Assembly: GCA_015709205.1 (NCBI GenBank)
Contig: JACCQO010000005.1
Span: 114,946-178,945, forward strand
Source: Desulfovibrionaceae bacterium
GTDB lineage: Bacteria; Desulfobacterota; Desulfovibrionia; Desulfovibrionales; Desulfovibrionaceae
Length of the DNA: 64,000 bases
Direction: 5' to 3'
A program made the translations under genes and the position numbers. The notes under the pieces are model-generated. The model had not been told where the DNA came from. It saw nothing but the letters and a program-made list of their open reading frames with translations, and did not search any database. Shown piece by piece: positions 33,924 to 42,344 of this stretch (position 1 is the first letter of the stretch; each line of letters begins with the position of its first letter).

Positions 33924-34703
33924 GTGATGATATCCCAGGTTCCCCTTGAAGAGAAGGTGCGCCGCGCCCTGACGCGGCTTGCGCGCGTGCGCGAACGCTG
34001 GCGCGGCTGCGCGCCGCAGGGCCCGGACCCCGTGCGCGTTGCCTGGACCGGGGGCAAGGACTCCACCGTGGTGCTGCACCTGTGGCGGCGCGTGTTGGCT
34101 GGAGAGGACGGAGCCGGGGACGGCGGGGCTCGGGCAGACAGCGTCGATGGCGCCTGCGCGCCCGCCGCGCTGAACCTGGACACCGGGCACAAGTTCCCGG
34201 AGATTGTGGCCTTTCGCGACCGGCTGGCCGTCGAGTGGAACGTGGACCTGTTTGTGGCCCGGCCCACTGGCGCGGCCGCGCTGCCGGACTATCCCGTGGC
34301 GCGCGACGTGGTGGCCTGCTGCCGCGACCTGAAGATTCTTCCGCTCGCCGCCGCGCTCCGCGAGCTGCGCGTGGCCGCGCTGCTCACGGGCGTGCGCGCG
34401 GACGAGCACCCGGAACGCGCGGCGCGGGGCTGGGTGGAGCGCGGGCGTCTCCCCGGCGGACCGCGCCACGTGCGCGTCAATCCCATCCTGGAATTCACGG
34501 AGATGGACGTGTGGGCCTACCACATGCAGGAGAGGCTGCCGTACTGCACGCTCTACGACCGGGGCTATCGCTCCCTGGGCTGTGCGCCGTGCACCGCGCC
34601 GCCGGACGATCCGCACGCGGGGGCGGGGCAGGGCGAGCGCGCGGGGCGCAACGCGGCCAAGGAGCGCAACCTGCACCTGCTGCGCAGCCTGGGCTATTTC
34701 TAG
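33924..34703 (+). CDS. PAPS-reductase/CysD-family PP-loop protein
   Basis: A 259-residue ATP-pyrophosphatase (PP-loop) superfamily protein. The PP-loop WTGGKDSTVVLH is at residues 41-52. Later segments LNLDTGHKFPEIVAFRD, VACCRDLKILPL, LLTGVRADEHPERA and YRSLGCAPCT resemble phosphoadenylyl-sulphate reductases and the CysD sulphurylase subunit. Known assimilatory reductases have a C-terminal Cys motif; here the paired Cys in CC and CAPC may play that part. The exact sulphur chemistry is not assignable. GGAGG at 33910-33914 suits the GTG at 33924 better than the ATG at 33927. The C-terminal insert is Gly/Ala-rich. Confidence 0.75.
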   Translation: MMISQVPLEEKVRRALTRLARVRERWRGCAPQGPDPVRVAWTGGKDSTVVLHLWRRVLAGEDGAGDGGARADSVDGACAPAALNLDTGHKFPEIVAFRDRLAVEWNVDLFVARPTGAAALPDYPVARDVVACCRDLKILPLAAALRELRVAALLTGVRADEHPERAARGWVERGRLPGGPRHVRVNPILEFTEMDVWAYHMQERLPYCTLYDRGYRSLGCAPCTAPPDDPHAGAGQGERAGRNAAKERNLHLLRSLGYF

Positions 34704-34754
34704 GCACCGGGTATCGATCGGGGGCCGGACTGGCCGTGGGGCCGAAAGGCGGGG

Positions 34755-34967
34755 TTACATGCGGTCGCAGAACACGGCCTGGAGAAATTCTTCCAGGATA
34801 TCGTCCATGTCCTGGGCATAGGCCTCCAGCGGCGCTTTTTCGCCGCACTCGGGGCATTCGATGCGCACCTCCCGGCACAGCCGCCGGGCCGTGACGGCGT
34901 GGCCGCACTGGTGGCAGGGGATCGTCGTCTCGACGTGGCGCGGGCTTCCGAAACTGGGGGTCCACAT
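34755..34967 (-). CDS. Small dual-CxxC zinc-ribbon protein
   Basis: A 70-residue protein with two CxxC knuckles (CHQCGH and CPECGE) spaced by ~20 residues, predicting a zinc ribbon, followed by a short acidic helix (QDMDDILEEFLQAVF). GGAG lies ~8 bases before the ATG at 34967. Such proteins often bind nucleic acid or act as subunit-sized adaptors. It is divergent from the ferritin gene and convergent with the PAPS-reductase-like gene. The function is unknown. Confidence 0.72.
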   Translation of the reverse strand: MWTPSFGSPRHVETTIPCHQCGHAVTARRLCREVRIECPECGEKAPLEAYAQDMDDILEEFLQAVFCDRM

Positions 34968-35150
34968 GGCGTTTCTCCGGTCCGCCATAGTGCCCGAGCC
35001 CGGCCCGGGAGACAACCCTTTTCGCTCCGGCCGCCGTTTGCCTTCCTCTTTCTTTTTTTGTTCCGTCCTGCGCCGGGTCCCGCCCGCGCGGCGTCCGCAT
35101 GCGCCGTCCGCGCCGGTTTTCGAGCCCGAAACGAATTTGCCCGGTTTCCC

Positions 35151-35178
35151 TTGCCTTCTGCGAAAGCTGCCGTATACT
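35151..35178 (+). promoter_or_regulatory. Sigma-70-type promoter of the ferritin gene
   Basis: TTGCCT (35151-35156), 16 bases, TATACT (35173-35178). The element lies about 90 bases before the ferritin ATG in the 300-base gap between divergent genes. A TTGCCA-17-CATACT pair precedes the TPR lipoprotein gene, giving a similar local consensus. No clear Fur or PerR box was identified. Confidence 0.6.
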
Positions 35179-35267
35179 GGAAAGACCGCCCATAATAGGA
35201 ATTGTTTGCGTTTTGTCCCGGCGGCGGTCCGGAACACTCGTCACATCCAAGAGCGAGGAAAACAACG

Positions 35268-35780
35268 ATGCTGACCAAAAAAATGAACGAGGCCCTCAAC
35301 GAGCAGGTCAAGTGGGAGCTGTATTCCAGCTACCTCTATCTTTCCATGGCCGCCTGGTGCGCGGATATCGGGCTGGGCGGCGTGGCCCGGTGGATGCGCG
35401 CCCAGGCCCAGGAGGAGGACTTCCACGGCAAGAAGTTCTACGACTACATCCTGGAGCGCGGGGGCAAGGTGCGGCTTTTGGCCATCGACCAGCCGCCGCA
35501 CGAATGGAAGGACGTCATCGACCTCTTCGAGGAGACCCTCAAGCACGAGCGGGCCGTGACCGCGCGCATCAACGCGCTCGTGGACGTGGCCATGGAGGAG
35601 CGCGACCACGCCACGAACATCTTCCTGCAGTGGTTCGTCAGCGAACAGGTCGAGGAGGAGGACAACGTCAACGACGTGCTCGCCAAGCTCAGGCTCATCG
35701 GCGGCAGGGGCGAGGGGTTGTTCTACCTGGACAAGGAACTGGGCATGCGGGTCTTCACCCCGCCGGTTCCGGCCGAGTAG
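35268..35780 (+). CDS. Bacterial non-haem ferritin (FtnA-type)
   Basis: A 170-residue four-helix-bundle ferritin that oxidises and stores iron in a 24-mer. The ferroxidase-centre pattern is visible: NEQVKWELYSSYLYLSMA with its Glu, AQEEDFHGKKFYDY with Glu and His, and later MEERDHATNIFLQWFVSEQVEEE. The absence of the central haem-binding Met and the length fit FtnA rather than bacterioferritin. It has its own promoter and is followed by a hairpin, so it appears monocistronic. Iron storage and oxidative-stress relief fit an anaerobe. Confidence 0.93.
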   Translation: MLTKKMNEALNEQVKWELYSSYLYLSMAAWCADIGLGGVARWMRAQAQEEDFHGKKFYDYILERGGKVRLLAIDQPPHEWKDVIDLFEETLKHERAVTARINALVDVAMEERDHATNIFLQWFVSEQVEEEDNVNDVLAKLRLIGGRGEGLFYLDKELGMRVFTPPVPAE

Positions 35781-35798
35781 CCTTTCGACACGCATTTT

Positions 35799-35826
35799 CG
35801 GGCGGCGCTCCGCGCGCCGCCCGTTT
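35799..35826 (+). terminator. Hairpin terminator after ferritin
   Basis: A 10-bp GC stem (35799-35808 with 35814-35823) around loop TCCGC is followed by a short TTT. It lies 18 bases after the ferritin stop and before the second KOR operon. Confidence 0.6.
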
Positions 35827-35885
35827 CACACATCCGGCCGCGGCCGGAGGAGTCTTCCGGGCGCGGCCCGGAAAAGGGGCAGTCA

Positions 35886-37583
35886 ATGAGCACAGCGAGC
35901 AGAAACATCGTCATCGGCGGCGAGGCCGGGCAGGGGTTGGCCACCGTGGGCCAGCTGCTGACCAAGAGCCTCGCGCGCGCGGGCCACGCCGTGCACGTGA
36001 CCCAGGACTACATGTCGCGCATCCGCGGCGGCCACAACACCTATTCCATCCGCACCGGGCCGGAAAGCCATCCCGCGCCCTGCGATGCCATCGACATTCT
36101 CGTGGCCCTGAACCAGGAGACCGTGACCAGGCACAAGGCCGATCTGGCCCCGGACGGCGTGGTGCTCCTGGACGAATCCCTGGACGCCGAAGGGGCCAGG
36201 GCCCTGGCCCTGCCGCTCAAGGACCTCGCGCCCAAGCCCATCTTCGAGAACGTGGCCGCCCTGGGCGCGCTCTGCGGCATGCTCGGGCTGGACCCCGCCG
36301 TGCCGCGCACGCTGCTCTCCCAGAATTTCGCCAAGAAGGGCGAGGCCGTGGTGGCCCAGAATCTGGAGGTCCTGGACAAGGCCCTGGAGTGGGTCGGCGG
36401 CAGCAGCCACGGGCTGGCCCCCCTGCCCGCGCCCGGGACCGTGGGCGAGCAGCTGATGATGAACGGCAACGAAGCCATCAGCCTCGGGGCCATGGCCGCC
36501 GGGGTGCGTTGCTGCTTCTTCTATCCCATGACCCCGGGCACCTCCATCGCCCAGAACCTCATCAACCACGGCGGCCCCCTGGGCATCGTGGTGGAGCAGG
36601 TGGAGGACGAGATCGCGGCCCTGAACATGGCCTCGGGCTCGGCCGCCGCGGGCGCGCGGACCATCGTGAACACCTCGGGCGGAGGGCTGGCGCTCATGAG
36701 CGAGGCCGTATCCATGCTCGGCGTGAGCGAGACGCCGGTGGTCATCGCCGTGGCTCAGCGCCCCGGCCCGGCCACGGGGCTGCCCACGCGCACCGAGCAG
36801 GCCGACCTGAACCTGGCCCTGTACGCGGGCCACGGCGAGTTCCCGCGCGCCATCTACACGCCCGGCGACGTTCCCGAGTGCTTCGAGCTCACGCGCGCGG
36901 CCTTCGACACCGCCGAGAAGCTCCAGTCCCCGGTCTTCGTGCTCACGGATCAATACCTGGCCGACTCCTTCCGCTCCGTGGCCCCCTTCGAGGTGCGCCC
37001 GGCCACGCCACCGGTGCTGCCCCTCAAGACCGTGGACGACCCGGCCGCCTACAAGCGCTACGCCTTCACCGAGTCCGGCGTCTCGCCCCGGCTCATGCCC
37101 GGGTTCGGCACCGCCCTGGTGCTCACGGATTCGCACGAGCACACCGAGGACGGGCACATCACCGAGGACATCGGGATCCGCAACCGCATGCAGGAAAAGC
37201 GCTTGCGCAAGGAGTGCGCCATCTTCGGCGACATCGTGCCGCCGCAGCGCTTCGGGGCCGAGGACGCCGAGCTCCTGCTGGTTTCCTGGGGCTCCACCAA
37301 GGGCGCGCTGCGTGAGGCCGTGGACCTGTTGAGCGCGGCCGGGAAAAAGGCCGCCGGGTTGCACTTCGCCCAGGTCTGGCCCCTGAACCAGGGACTGTTC
37401 CTGGACGCGCTCAAGGCCGCGCAAAGGACCTTCTGCGTGGAACTGAACTCCACGGGCCAGTTCGCCGGCCTGGTGCGCCAGCACACGGGCTTCGCCTTCG
37501 ACCGGCTGGTGCTCAAGTACGACGGGCGGGCCATCACCGCCCAATACATCGTGGACGCGGTTCTGGCCGCCGACGCCGCCTAG
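35886..37583 (+). CDS. 2-oxoacid:acceptor oxidoreductase, fused gamma-alpha subunit
   Basis: A 565-residue fusion. Residues ~1-180 form the gamma domain (IVIGGEAGQGLATVGQLL, YMSRIRGGHNTYSIR) and residues ~190-565 the alpha domain (MNGNEAISLGAMAAGVRCCF, YPMTPGTSIAQNL, VEQVEDEIAALNMASGSAAAG, TSGGGLALMSEAVSMLGV, QRPGPATGLPTRTEQ). With the next gene it makes a two-subunit 2-oxoacid:ferredoxin oxidoreductase without its own ferredoxin subunit. This is the second KOR-type enzyme in 8 kb and is of a different architecture from the four-subunit one. The substrate is not determinable. Confidence 0.92.
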   Translation: MSTASRNIVIGGEAGQGLATVGQLLTKSLARAGHAVHVTQDYMSRIRGGHNTYSIRTGPESHPAPCDAIDILVALNQETVTRHKADLAPDGVVLLDESLDAEGARALALPLKDLAPKPIFENVAALGALCGMLGLDPAVPRTLLSQNFAKKGEAVVAQNLEVLDKALEWVGGSSHGLAPLPAPGTVGEQLMMNGNEAISLGAMAAGVRCCFFYPMTPGTSIAQNLINHGGPLGIVVEQVEDEIAALNMASGSAAAGARTIVNTSGGGLALMSEAVSMLGVSETPVVIAVAQRPGPATGLPTRTEQADLNLALYAGHGEFPRAIYTPGDVPECFELTRAAFDTAEKLQSPVFVLTDQYLADSFRSVAPFEVRPATPPVLPLKTVDDPAAYKRYAFTESGVSPRLMPGFGTALVLTDSHEHTEDGHITEDIGIRNRMQEKRLRKECAIFGDIVPPQRFGAEDAELLLVSWGSTKGALREAVDLLSAAGKKAAGLHFAQVWPLNQGLFLDALKAAQRTFCVELNSTGQFAGLVRQHTGFAFDRLVLKYDGRAITAQYIVDAVLAADAA

Positions 37584-37608
37584 CGGGCGCTGCAAAAGGA
37601 GTAATGCA

Positions 37609-38460
37609 ATGGTCAAGATCGAAGACTTCGGCGAATTCACCACCTCCTGGTGCCCGGGCTGCGGCAACTTCCCCATCCTCAAGGCCGTGAAACAGGCCCT
37701 GGTGGAGCTGGACCTGGCTCCGCACCAGGTGCTCATGGTTTCGGGCATCGGCCAGGCCGCCAAGCTGCCGCACTACATGCGCGCCAACGGGTTCAACGGC
37801 CTGCACGGCCGCTCGCTCCCCGCGGCCCAGGGCGCGCGGCTGGCCAACACCTCCCTCAAGGTCCTGGTCAACTCCGGCGACGGCTGCTCCTACGGCGAGG
37901 GCGGCAACCACTTCCTGGCCGCCATCCGCCGCAACCTGGACATCACCCTCATGGCCCACGACAACCAGATCTACGGCCTGACCAAGGGCCAGGCCAGCCC
38001 CATGACCATGGAGGGCCACAAGACCAAGACCCAGCCCGGCGGCGTGATCTCCAGCCAGTTCAACCCCATCGCCGTGGCCGTGGGCCTCGGGGCCTCCTGG
38101 GTGGCGCGCAGCTTCGCGGGCGACATCGAGCACATGGTGGAGATGATCAAGGCCGCCGTGAACCACCGGGGCTTCTCCCTGCTGGACATCATGCAGCCCT
38201 GTGTCTCCTTCAACAAGGTCAATACCTTCGCCTGGTACAAGGAGCGCTGCTACCGGCTGCCCGACGATTACGACCCCACGGACTGGGAAGCGGCCATGAA
38301 GAAGTCCCAGGAGTTCGCCGACGGCATTCCCATCGGCGTGATCTATCGCAACGACCGGCCCTGCTACGAGTCGCGCGTTCCGGTGCTGGCGGGCGATCCG
38401 CTCTGCGCGCGGGAGGTGGACTACGACGCGGTGGAGGCCGTGATGCGCCGCTATGCCTGA
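37609..38460 (+). CDS. 2-oxoacid:acceptor oxidoreductase beta subunit
   Basis: A 283-residue TPP-binding beta subunit that partners the fused gamma-alpha protein 25 bp upstream. Visible features are WCPGCGNFPILKAVK for the Fe-S cluster, VSGIGQAAKLPHY, NSGDGCSYGEGGNHFLAAIRRN for TPP/Mg and HDNQIYGLTKGQASP. AAAGGAG precedes the ATG. It is followed by a strong terminator, so the operon probably contains only two genes. Confidence 0.92.
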   Translation: MVKIEDFGEFTTSWCPGCGNFPILKAVKQALVELDLAPHQVLMVSGIGQAAKLPHYMRANGFNGLHGRSLPAAQGARLANTSLKVLVNSGDGCSYGEGGNHFLAAIRRNLDITLMAHDNQIYGLTKGQASPMTMEGHKTKTQPGGVISSQFNPIAVAVGLGASWVARSFAGDIEHMVEMIKAAVNHRGFSLLDIMQPCVSFNKVNTFAWYKERCYRLPDDYDPTDWEAAMKKSQEFADGIPIGVIYRNDRPCYESRVPVLAGDPLCAREVDYDAVEAVMRRYA

Positions 38461-38520
38461 CGCCGCGGCGTTCGATGCGGAAAGGGGAACCGGTGCGGAC
38501 CGGCATCCCCAGGACACCCC

Positions 38521-38555
38521 GGCGGGGGCGGAATTCGGTTCCGCCTCCGCCTTTT
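38521..38555 (+). terminator. Rho-independent terminator after the second KOR
   Basis: A 13-bp stem (38521-38533 with 38539-38551, one G-T pair) around loop TTCGG is followed by TTTT. It separates the KOR beta gene from the DsrE-like gene. Confidence 0.85.
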
Positions 38556-38579
38556 CAATGTAAACCAAAGGAGTCGGAT

Positions 38580-38927
38580 ATGCGCAAGGTCGTGCTCTTT
38601 CCCTTCAACGGCGAATTGATGTGCTTCATCCACGTGCTGCTCAACGGTCTGGACATGAAGGCCAAGGGATGGGATGCGCGCATCGTGGTCGAGGGCGCGG
38701 CGTGCAAGCTGGTGCCCGAGCTGGCCAAGAGCTCCAACCCCATGCACGGGCTTTGGGCCAAGGCCAAGGCCGCCGGGATCGTCGAGGGCGCGTGCAAGGC
38801 GTGTTCGGCCAAGCTCGGCGTGCTCGAGGGCGTGCAGGCCGAGGGATTGACCCTGCTGGACGACATGAGCGGGCATCCGTCCATGTCCCGCTTCATCGAA
38901 GAGGGCTATTCGGTGATCACGTTCTAG
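38580..38927 (+). CDS. DsrE-like small protein
   Basis: A 115-residue protein with an alpha/beta fold resembling the DsrE/YchN superfamily (VVLFPFNGELMCFIHVLLNGLDM, ARIVVEGAACKLVPEL). The Cys pair CKAC near the middle could be redox-active or carry persulphide, as in DsrE/TusD. AAAGGAG precedes the ATG. It follows a terminator, so it may be expressed apart from the KOR genes, although no promoter was recognised in the 25-base gap. A link with sulphur trafficking is inferred from the family only. Confidence 0.72.
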   Translation: MRKVVLFPFNGELMCFIHVLLNGLDMKAKGWDARIVVEGAACKLVPELAKSSNPMHGLWAKAKAAGIVEGACKACSAKLGVLEGVQAEGLTLLDDMSGHPSMSRFIEEGYSVITF

Positions 38928-38961
38928 GGGAGCCGGGCGGCTCCGGTTGCGCGCCGGGCCG

Positions 38962-40125
38962 CTAGGCCTCGGGCCGCGCGCCCAGGCGTTCGGCGGCCAG
39001 GGCCGCGAGCACGGCGGCCATGCGCCGCCGCTCCGGGGCCAGGGCATGGTCGGCCGCCAGGTGCGCGGCGCGGCGCATGCCGGCCGTCAGATAGGGCGCG
39101 AGCTGCGGAGCGGGGTCGGGCGCAGCCGAGACGGCCGTACCGTTGGCGGTGCGGCCGTTTTCGTCGTTGGCGGCGGAAGCGTTCGCGCCGGGCGCGTCGG
39201 GTGTCCGCAGGGCGGCGGCGGTCAGCCGGTCGGCGCGGGCGCGCAGTCGGCGCATGACCTCGAAGGCCTTGATGACCGAAAGGTCCGTGCCGGAATACTG
39301 GTGGCGCGGAATGTCCCGGAAGGTCGCGGCCGAGAGCCAGCGGTCCATGAACCGGGCCAGGTCGCGCGCGTCGCGGTCGTCGGAGAGCCGGGGCATGCGC
39401 ACGAGCAGGTCCACCTCCAGCCGGGCGAAGTCGGCCGTGGCGTCGGCCGGGCCCGCGGCGTCCAGCCCCGCCAGGAGCACGGTGGCGGGCGGCACCGCGC
39501 GCACCACGTCCAGGCCTAGGCGGTTGTGGCACACGCACACGGGCCAGGGGCGCGAGAACGCGGCCCGGCGCGGGGCCTCGCAGGCCAGGAAGCGGAAGGG
39601 ATTGGGCAGGTCGCGTTCCAGTTCCGGGCAGGCCAGGGCCCCTTCGTCCAGATCCGGGCCCAGGGCTTCGGCCGCGGCCTCGGGCAGGGTGTCCGGCGCA
39701 TGGTGCGCCGGCAGGCGGAAGGGCCGGACCTCGTCCGTGACGCAGCCCACGTACCAGGGGGCCAGGGTGCGGGCGAAGACGTGGTCGAACAGGGCGATGA
39801 CCGCGCCGATGGACGCGTTGGCGAAGTGCTCGCCCAGGGTCGGGGCGGCCACGCATTCCTGCGGCGCCGGACCGTGGGCCGCGAGCAGGGGCGCGCCGCC
39901 CGCCGCGGCGCGGGCCGAGGCCTCGGCTCGCACGGGCTCCATGCCCCGCGGCGTGATGCGCGGAACGTCGGAGAGATCCAGGAGCAGGGGACGGGACAGG
40001 GCCGCGGCCTTGGCTCGGACCTCATCCAGGGCCTGCTGCAGTCGTCGGCCGCCGGCGTCGTCCAGCGGGCCGGAGAGGGCGAGAATGTGGGCCGCGGAGT
40101 GCGTGGTGATGGCGATGGAAAGCAT
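38962..40125 (-). CDS. STAS-like protein at the end of the chemosensory operon
   Basis: A 387-residue cytoplasmic protein. Residues ~1-95 resemble a STAS (anti-sigma-antagonist-like) domain with PLLLDLSDVPRITPRGMEPV, in which the usual DSSG phosphosite is replaced by TPRG, so it is probably not phosphorylated in the classical way. The central region has several Cys and His (VCVCHN, ACEAPR). The C-terminus is Ala-rich with an Asn/Thr-rich linker. It is downstream of cheB on the same strand with a 200-base gap. The function is unknown; a scaffold or output-coupling role is only a guess. Confidence 0.7.
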   Translation of the reverse strand: MLSIAITTHSAAHILALSGPLDDAGGRRLQQALDEVRAKAAALSRPLLLDLSDVPRITPRGMEPVRAEASARAAAGGAPLLAAHGPAPQECVAAPTLGEHFANASIGAVIALFDHVFARTLAPWYVGCVTDEVRPFRLPAHHAPDTLPEAAAEALGPDLDEGALACPELERDLPNPFRFLACEAPRRAAFSRPWPVCVCHNRLGLDVVRAVPPATVLLAGLDAAGPADATADFARLEVDLLVRMPRLSDDRDARDLARFMDRWLSAATFRDIPRHQYSGTDLSVIKAFEVMRRLRARADRLTAAALRTPDAPGANASAANDENGRTANGTAVSAAPDPAPQLAPYLTAGMRRAAHLAADHALAPERRRMAAVLAALAAERLGARPEA

Positions 40126-40325
40126 GCTGGGTCCTGATCGGCGCTGCGGCGATCCGCTTAACCCCGGGGGACGGGCGGCCGTCGGCGCGGTCCGGAGTGT
40201 TGCAACAGGTGGCGGGAAAAAGCAAGGTTCCGGCCGAAGGTGTTTTCGCACGGGCGATTTCCCGTTGCGCACGGGCGCGCGCCGGGCTGCGGCCGCCGGT
40301 CCTCGTTCGCCTGTCCCGGCTGCGC

Positions 40326-41405
40326 CTAGTTGGCCGCGCGCACGATCTCCCGCGCGATCTGCGACAGGGGCACGACCTTGTCCACCCCGCCGAGCTTGAT
40401 GGCCTCCTGGGGCATGCCGAAGACCACGCAGCTTTTTTCGTCCTGGGCGAAGTTCATGGCCCCGGCGTCGTGCAGTTCGCGCATGCCCTTGGCTCCGTCG
40501 TCGCCCATGCCGGTCATGATCACGGCCACGGCGTTTTTGCCCGCGTAGCTGGCCGCGGAGCGGAAGAGCACGTCCACGGACGGGCGGTGGCGGCTGACCA
40601 TGGGGCCGTCCTTGACCTGCACGAAGTAGCGCGCCCCGCTGCGCTTGAGGAGCATGTGCCGGTTGCCCGGGGCGATGAGCGCCTGGCCGCGCAGCATGGA
40701 GTCGTTGTCGCGCGCCTCGCGCACGGTGATGGCGCACATCCGGTTGAGGCGGTCGGAAAACGCGGCGGTGAACTTTTCCGGCATGTGCTGGACGATGGCG
40801 ATGGGCGGACAGTCGCGCGGCAGGGCTTCGAGCACCTCGCGCAGGGCCTCGGTGCCGCCGGTGGACGCGCCGATGACGACCATCTTCTCGGTGGTCTCGG
40901 CCATGGCCCGTGCCGCGGGCGCGGCGAGCACGGCGTCGGCGGTGAGCTTGGGCTGCACCTCCATCCTGGGCGCGGCCGCGAGTTTCTTGGGGTTGCAGGC
41001 CGCCGCGGCGCGCACCGCGTCGCAGATGCGGATGCGCGACTCCTCCAGGAACTGCTTGGTGCCCACCTTGGGTTTGAGGATGATGTCCACGGCCCCGTAT
41101 TCCAGGGCCTTGAGCGTGGTCTCCGCGCCCTGTTCCGTGAGCGTGGAGCAGATCACCACCGGAATGGGGTGCTGGGCCATGAGCTTGCGCAGGAAGGTGA
41201 TGCCGTCCATGCGCGGCATCTCCACGTCCAGGGTGATCACGTCGGGCACCACGGACTCCAGCCGCTGCGCGGCCACGTAGGGGTCCGTGGCTACGCCCAC
41301 GACCTCGATGCCGGAGTCGGACTCCAGCACGGACTGCAGGGTCTGGCGGACCAGGGCCGAATCGTCGACGATGAGTACCTTGATGCGTTGTGCGGTCATG
41401 GGCAT
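40326..41405 (-). CDS. cheB: Protein-glutamate methylesterase/glutaminase CheB
   Basis: A 359-residue chemotaxis methylesterase that removes methyl groups from receptor glutamates. The N-terminal receiver has D14-D15 and phospho-acceptor D60 (ITLDVEMP). The C-terminal esterase has the triad S181 (IGASTGGT), H207 (VQHMPEKFT) and D303 (TGMGDDGA). The first ATG (MPMTAQ) may be replaced by the next Met two codons on. It lies 26 bp after cheR in the same operon. Phosphorylation by CheA would give adaptation. Confidence 0.95.
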   Translation of the reverse strand: MPMTAQRIKVLIVDDSALVRQTLQSVLESDSGIEVVGVATDPYVAAQRLESVVPDVITLDVEMPRMDGITFLRKLMAQHPIPVVICSTLTEQGAETTLKALEYGAVDIILKPKVGTKQFLEESRIRICDAVRAAAACNPKKLAAAPRMEVQPKLTADAVLAAPAARAMAETTEKMVVIGASTGGTEALREVLEALPRDCPPIAIVQHMPEKFTAAFSDRLNRMCAITVREARDNDSMLRGQALIAPGNRHMLLKRSGARYFVQVKDGPMVSRHRPSVDVLFRSAASYAGKNAVAVIMTGMGDDGAKGMRELHDAGAMNFAQDEKSCVVFGMPQEAIKLGGVDKVVPLSQIAREIVRAAN

Positions 41406-41431
41406 GGCGATGGTCGTGCGCCTGGGCGCGG

Positions 41432-42343
41432 TTAGTGCCTGCGGTACACCGTTGGCGCGACCTGCGTGAGCGGCAGGCTCATGCTCGTCAGGCTTTCGGA
41501 GTGGCCGATGAATACGAAGCCGCCGGGCCGCAGGTTGGCGCAGAACTTCTCGAAAAGCCGCTCCTGGGTCGGCCGGTCGAAATAGATGATCACGTTGCGG
41601 CAGAAGATGATGTCCATGGGGTCGCGGAAGGAGAAGGGCTGCATGAAGTTCAGGCGCCGGAATTCCACCTGTTGCCTGAGCTCGGGCGCGATGCGCACGA
41701 GCCTGCGCGTGCGGTCGCGGCTGCGCAGCAGGTACTTGCGCTTGAGGGGCTGGGGCACGGGTTCCACCCGGTCTTCGGCGTACACGGCGCGCACGCAGGC
41801 CTGCAGCGCACGGGTGGAGATGTCCGTGCCCAGGATGGAGTAGCGGAAGGAACTCTGCCGCGCGGCGAATTCGGCCAGGACCATGGCCAGGGTGTAGGGC
41901 TCCATGCCGAAGGAACAGCCCGCGCTCCAGACCTTCAGGGTGCGGGCTCCGGCGTGGCGGCGGTGCCAGTCGGGCAGCACCTCTTCGCTCAACAGGTCGA
42001 AGTGCTTGGGCTCACGGAAGAAGTCCGTGGTGTTGGTGGTTACCACGTCGATGAGGTGGGGCAGTTCCTCGGCAAAACCCTGTTCGCTGAAGAGGTAGTC
42101 GCAGTAGGCCCCGTAGTCCGGCAGGCCGCGCACGCGCAGCCGCTTCTGCAGCCGCGATTCGAGCATGGTCCGCTTGTTGGGGGGCATCTTGATGCCCACT
42201 TCCTCGTAGATGAAACGGCTGAAGCGCTCGAAGTCCTTGGCCTCCATGGGCCCGGGGCGGCACAGGTTCATGGCCGCGCAGGCGTGGTCCTTGCGGTCGT
42301 CGGAGCCCCGCGCGCCGGCCGTTCTGCGGTCCGCCGGGGCCAT
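41432..42343 (-). CDS. cheR: Chemotaxis methyltransferase CheR
   Basis: A 303-residue S-adenosylmethionine-dependent methyltransferase of receptor glutamates. It has the N-terminal helical domain ([19 protein letters not shown]), the AdoMet domain [31 protein letters not shown], and [18 protein letters not shown]. The beginning (MAPADRR...) is unconserved, so MNLCRP or MEAKDF could be the real start. The chosen ATG is one base after the cheA stop. No C-terminal TPR extension is present. Confidence 0.95.
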   Translation of the reverse strand: MAPADRRTAGARGSDDRKDHACAAMNLCRPGPMEAKDFERFSRFIYEEVGIKMPPNKRTMLESRLQKRLRVRGLPDYGAYCDYLFSEQGFAEELPHLIDVVTTNTTDFFREPKHFDLLSEEVLPDWHRRHAGARTLKVWSAGCSFGMEPYTLAMVLAEFAARQSSFRYSILGTDISTRALQACVRAVYAEDRVEPVPQPLKRKYLLRSRDRTRRLVRIAPELRQQVEFRRLNFMQPFSFRDPMDIIFCRNVIIYFDRPTQERLFEKFCANLRPGGFVFIGHSESLTSMSLPLTQVAPTVYRRH

Positions 42344-42344
42344 G

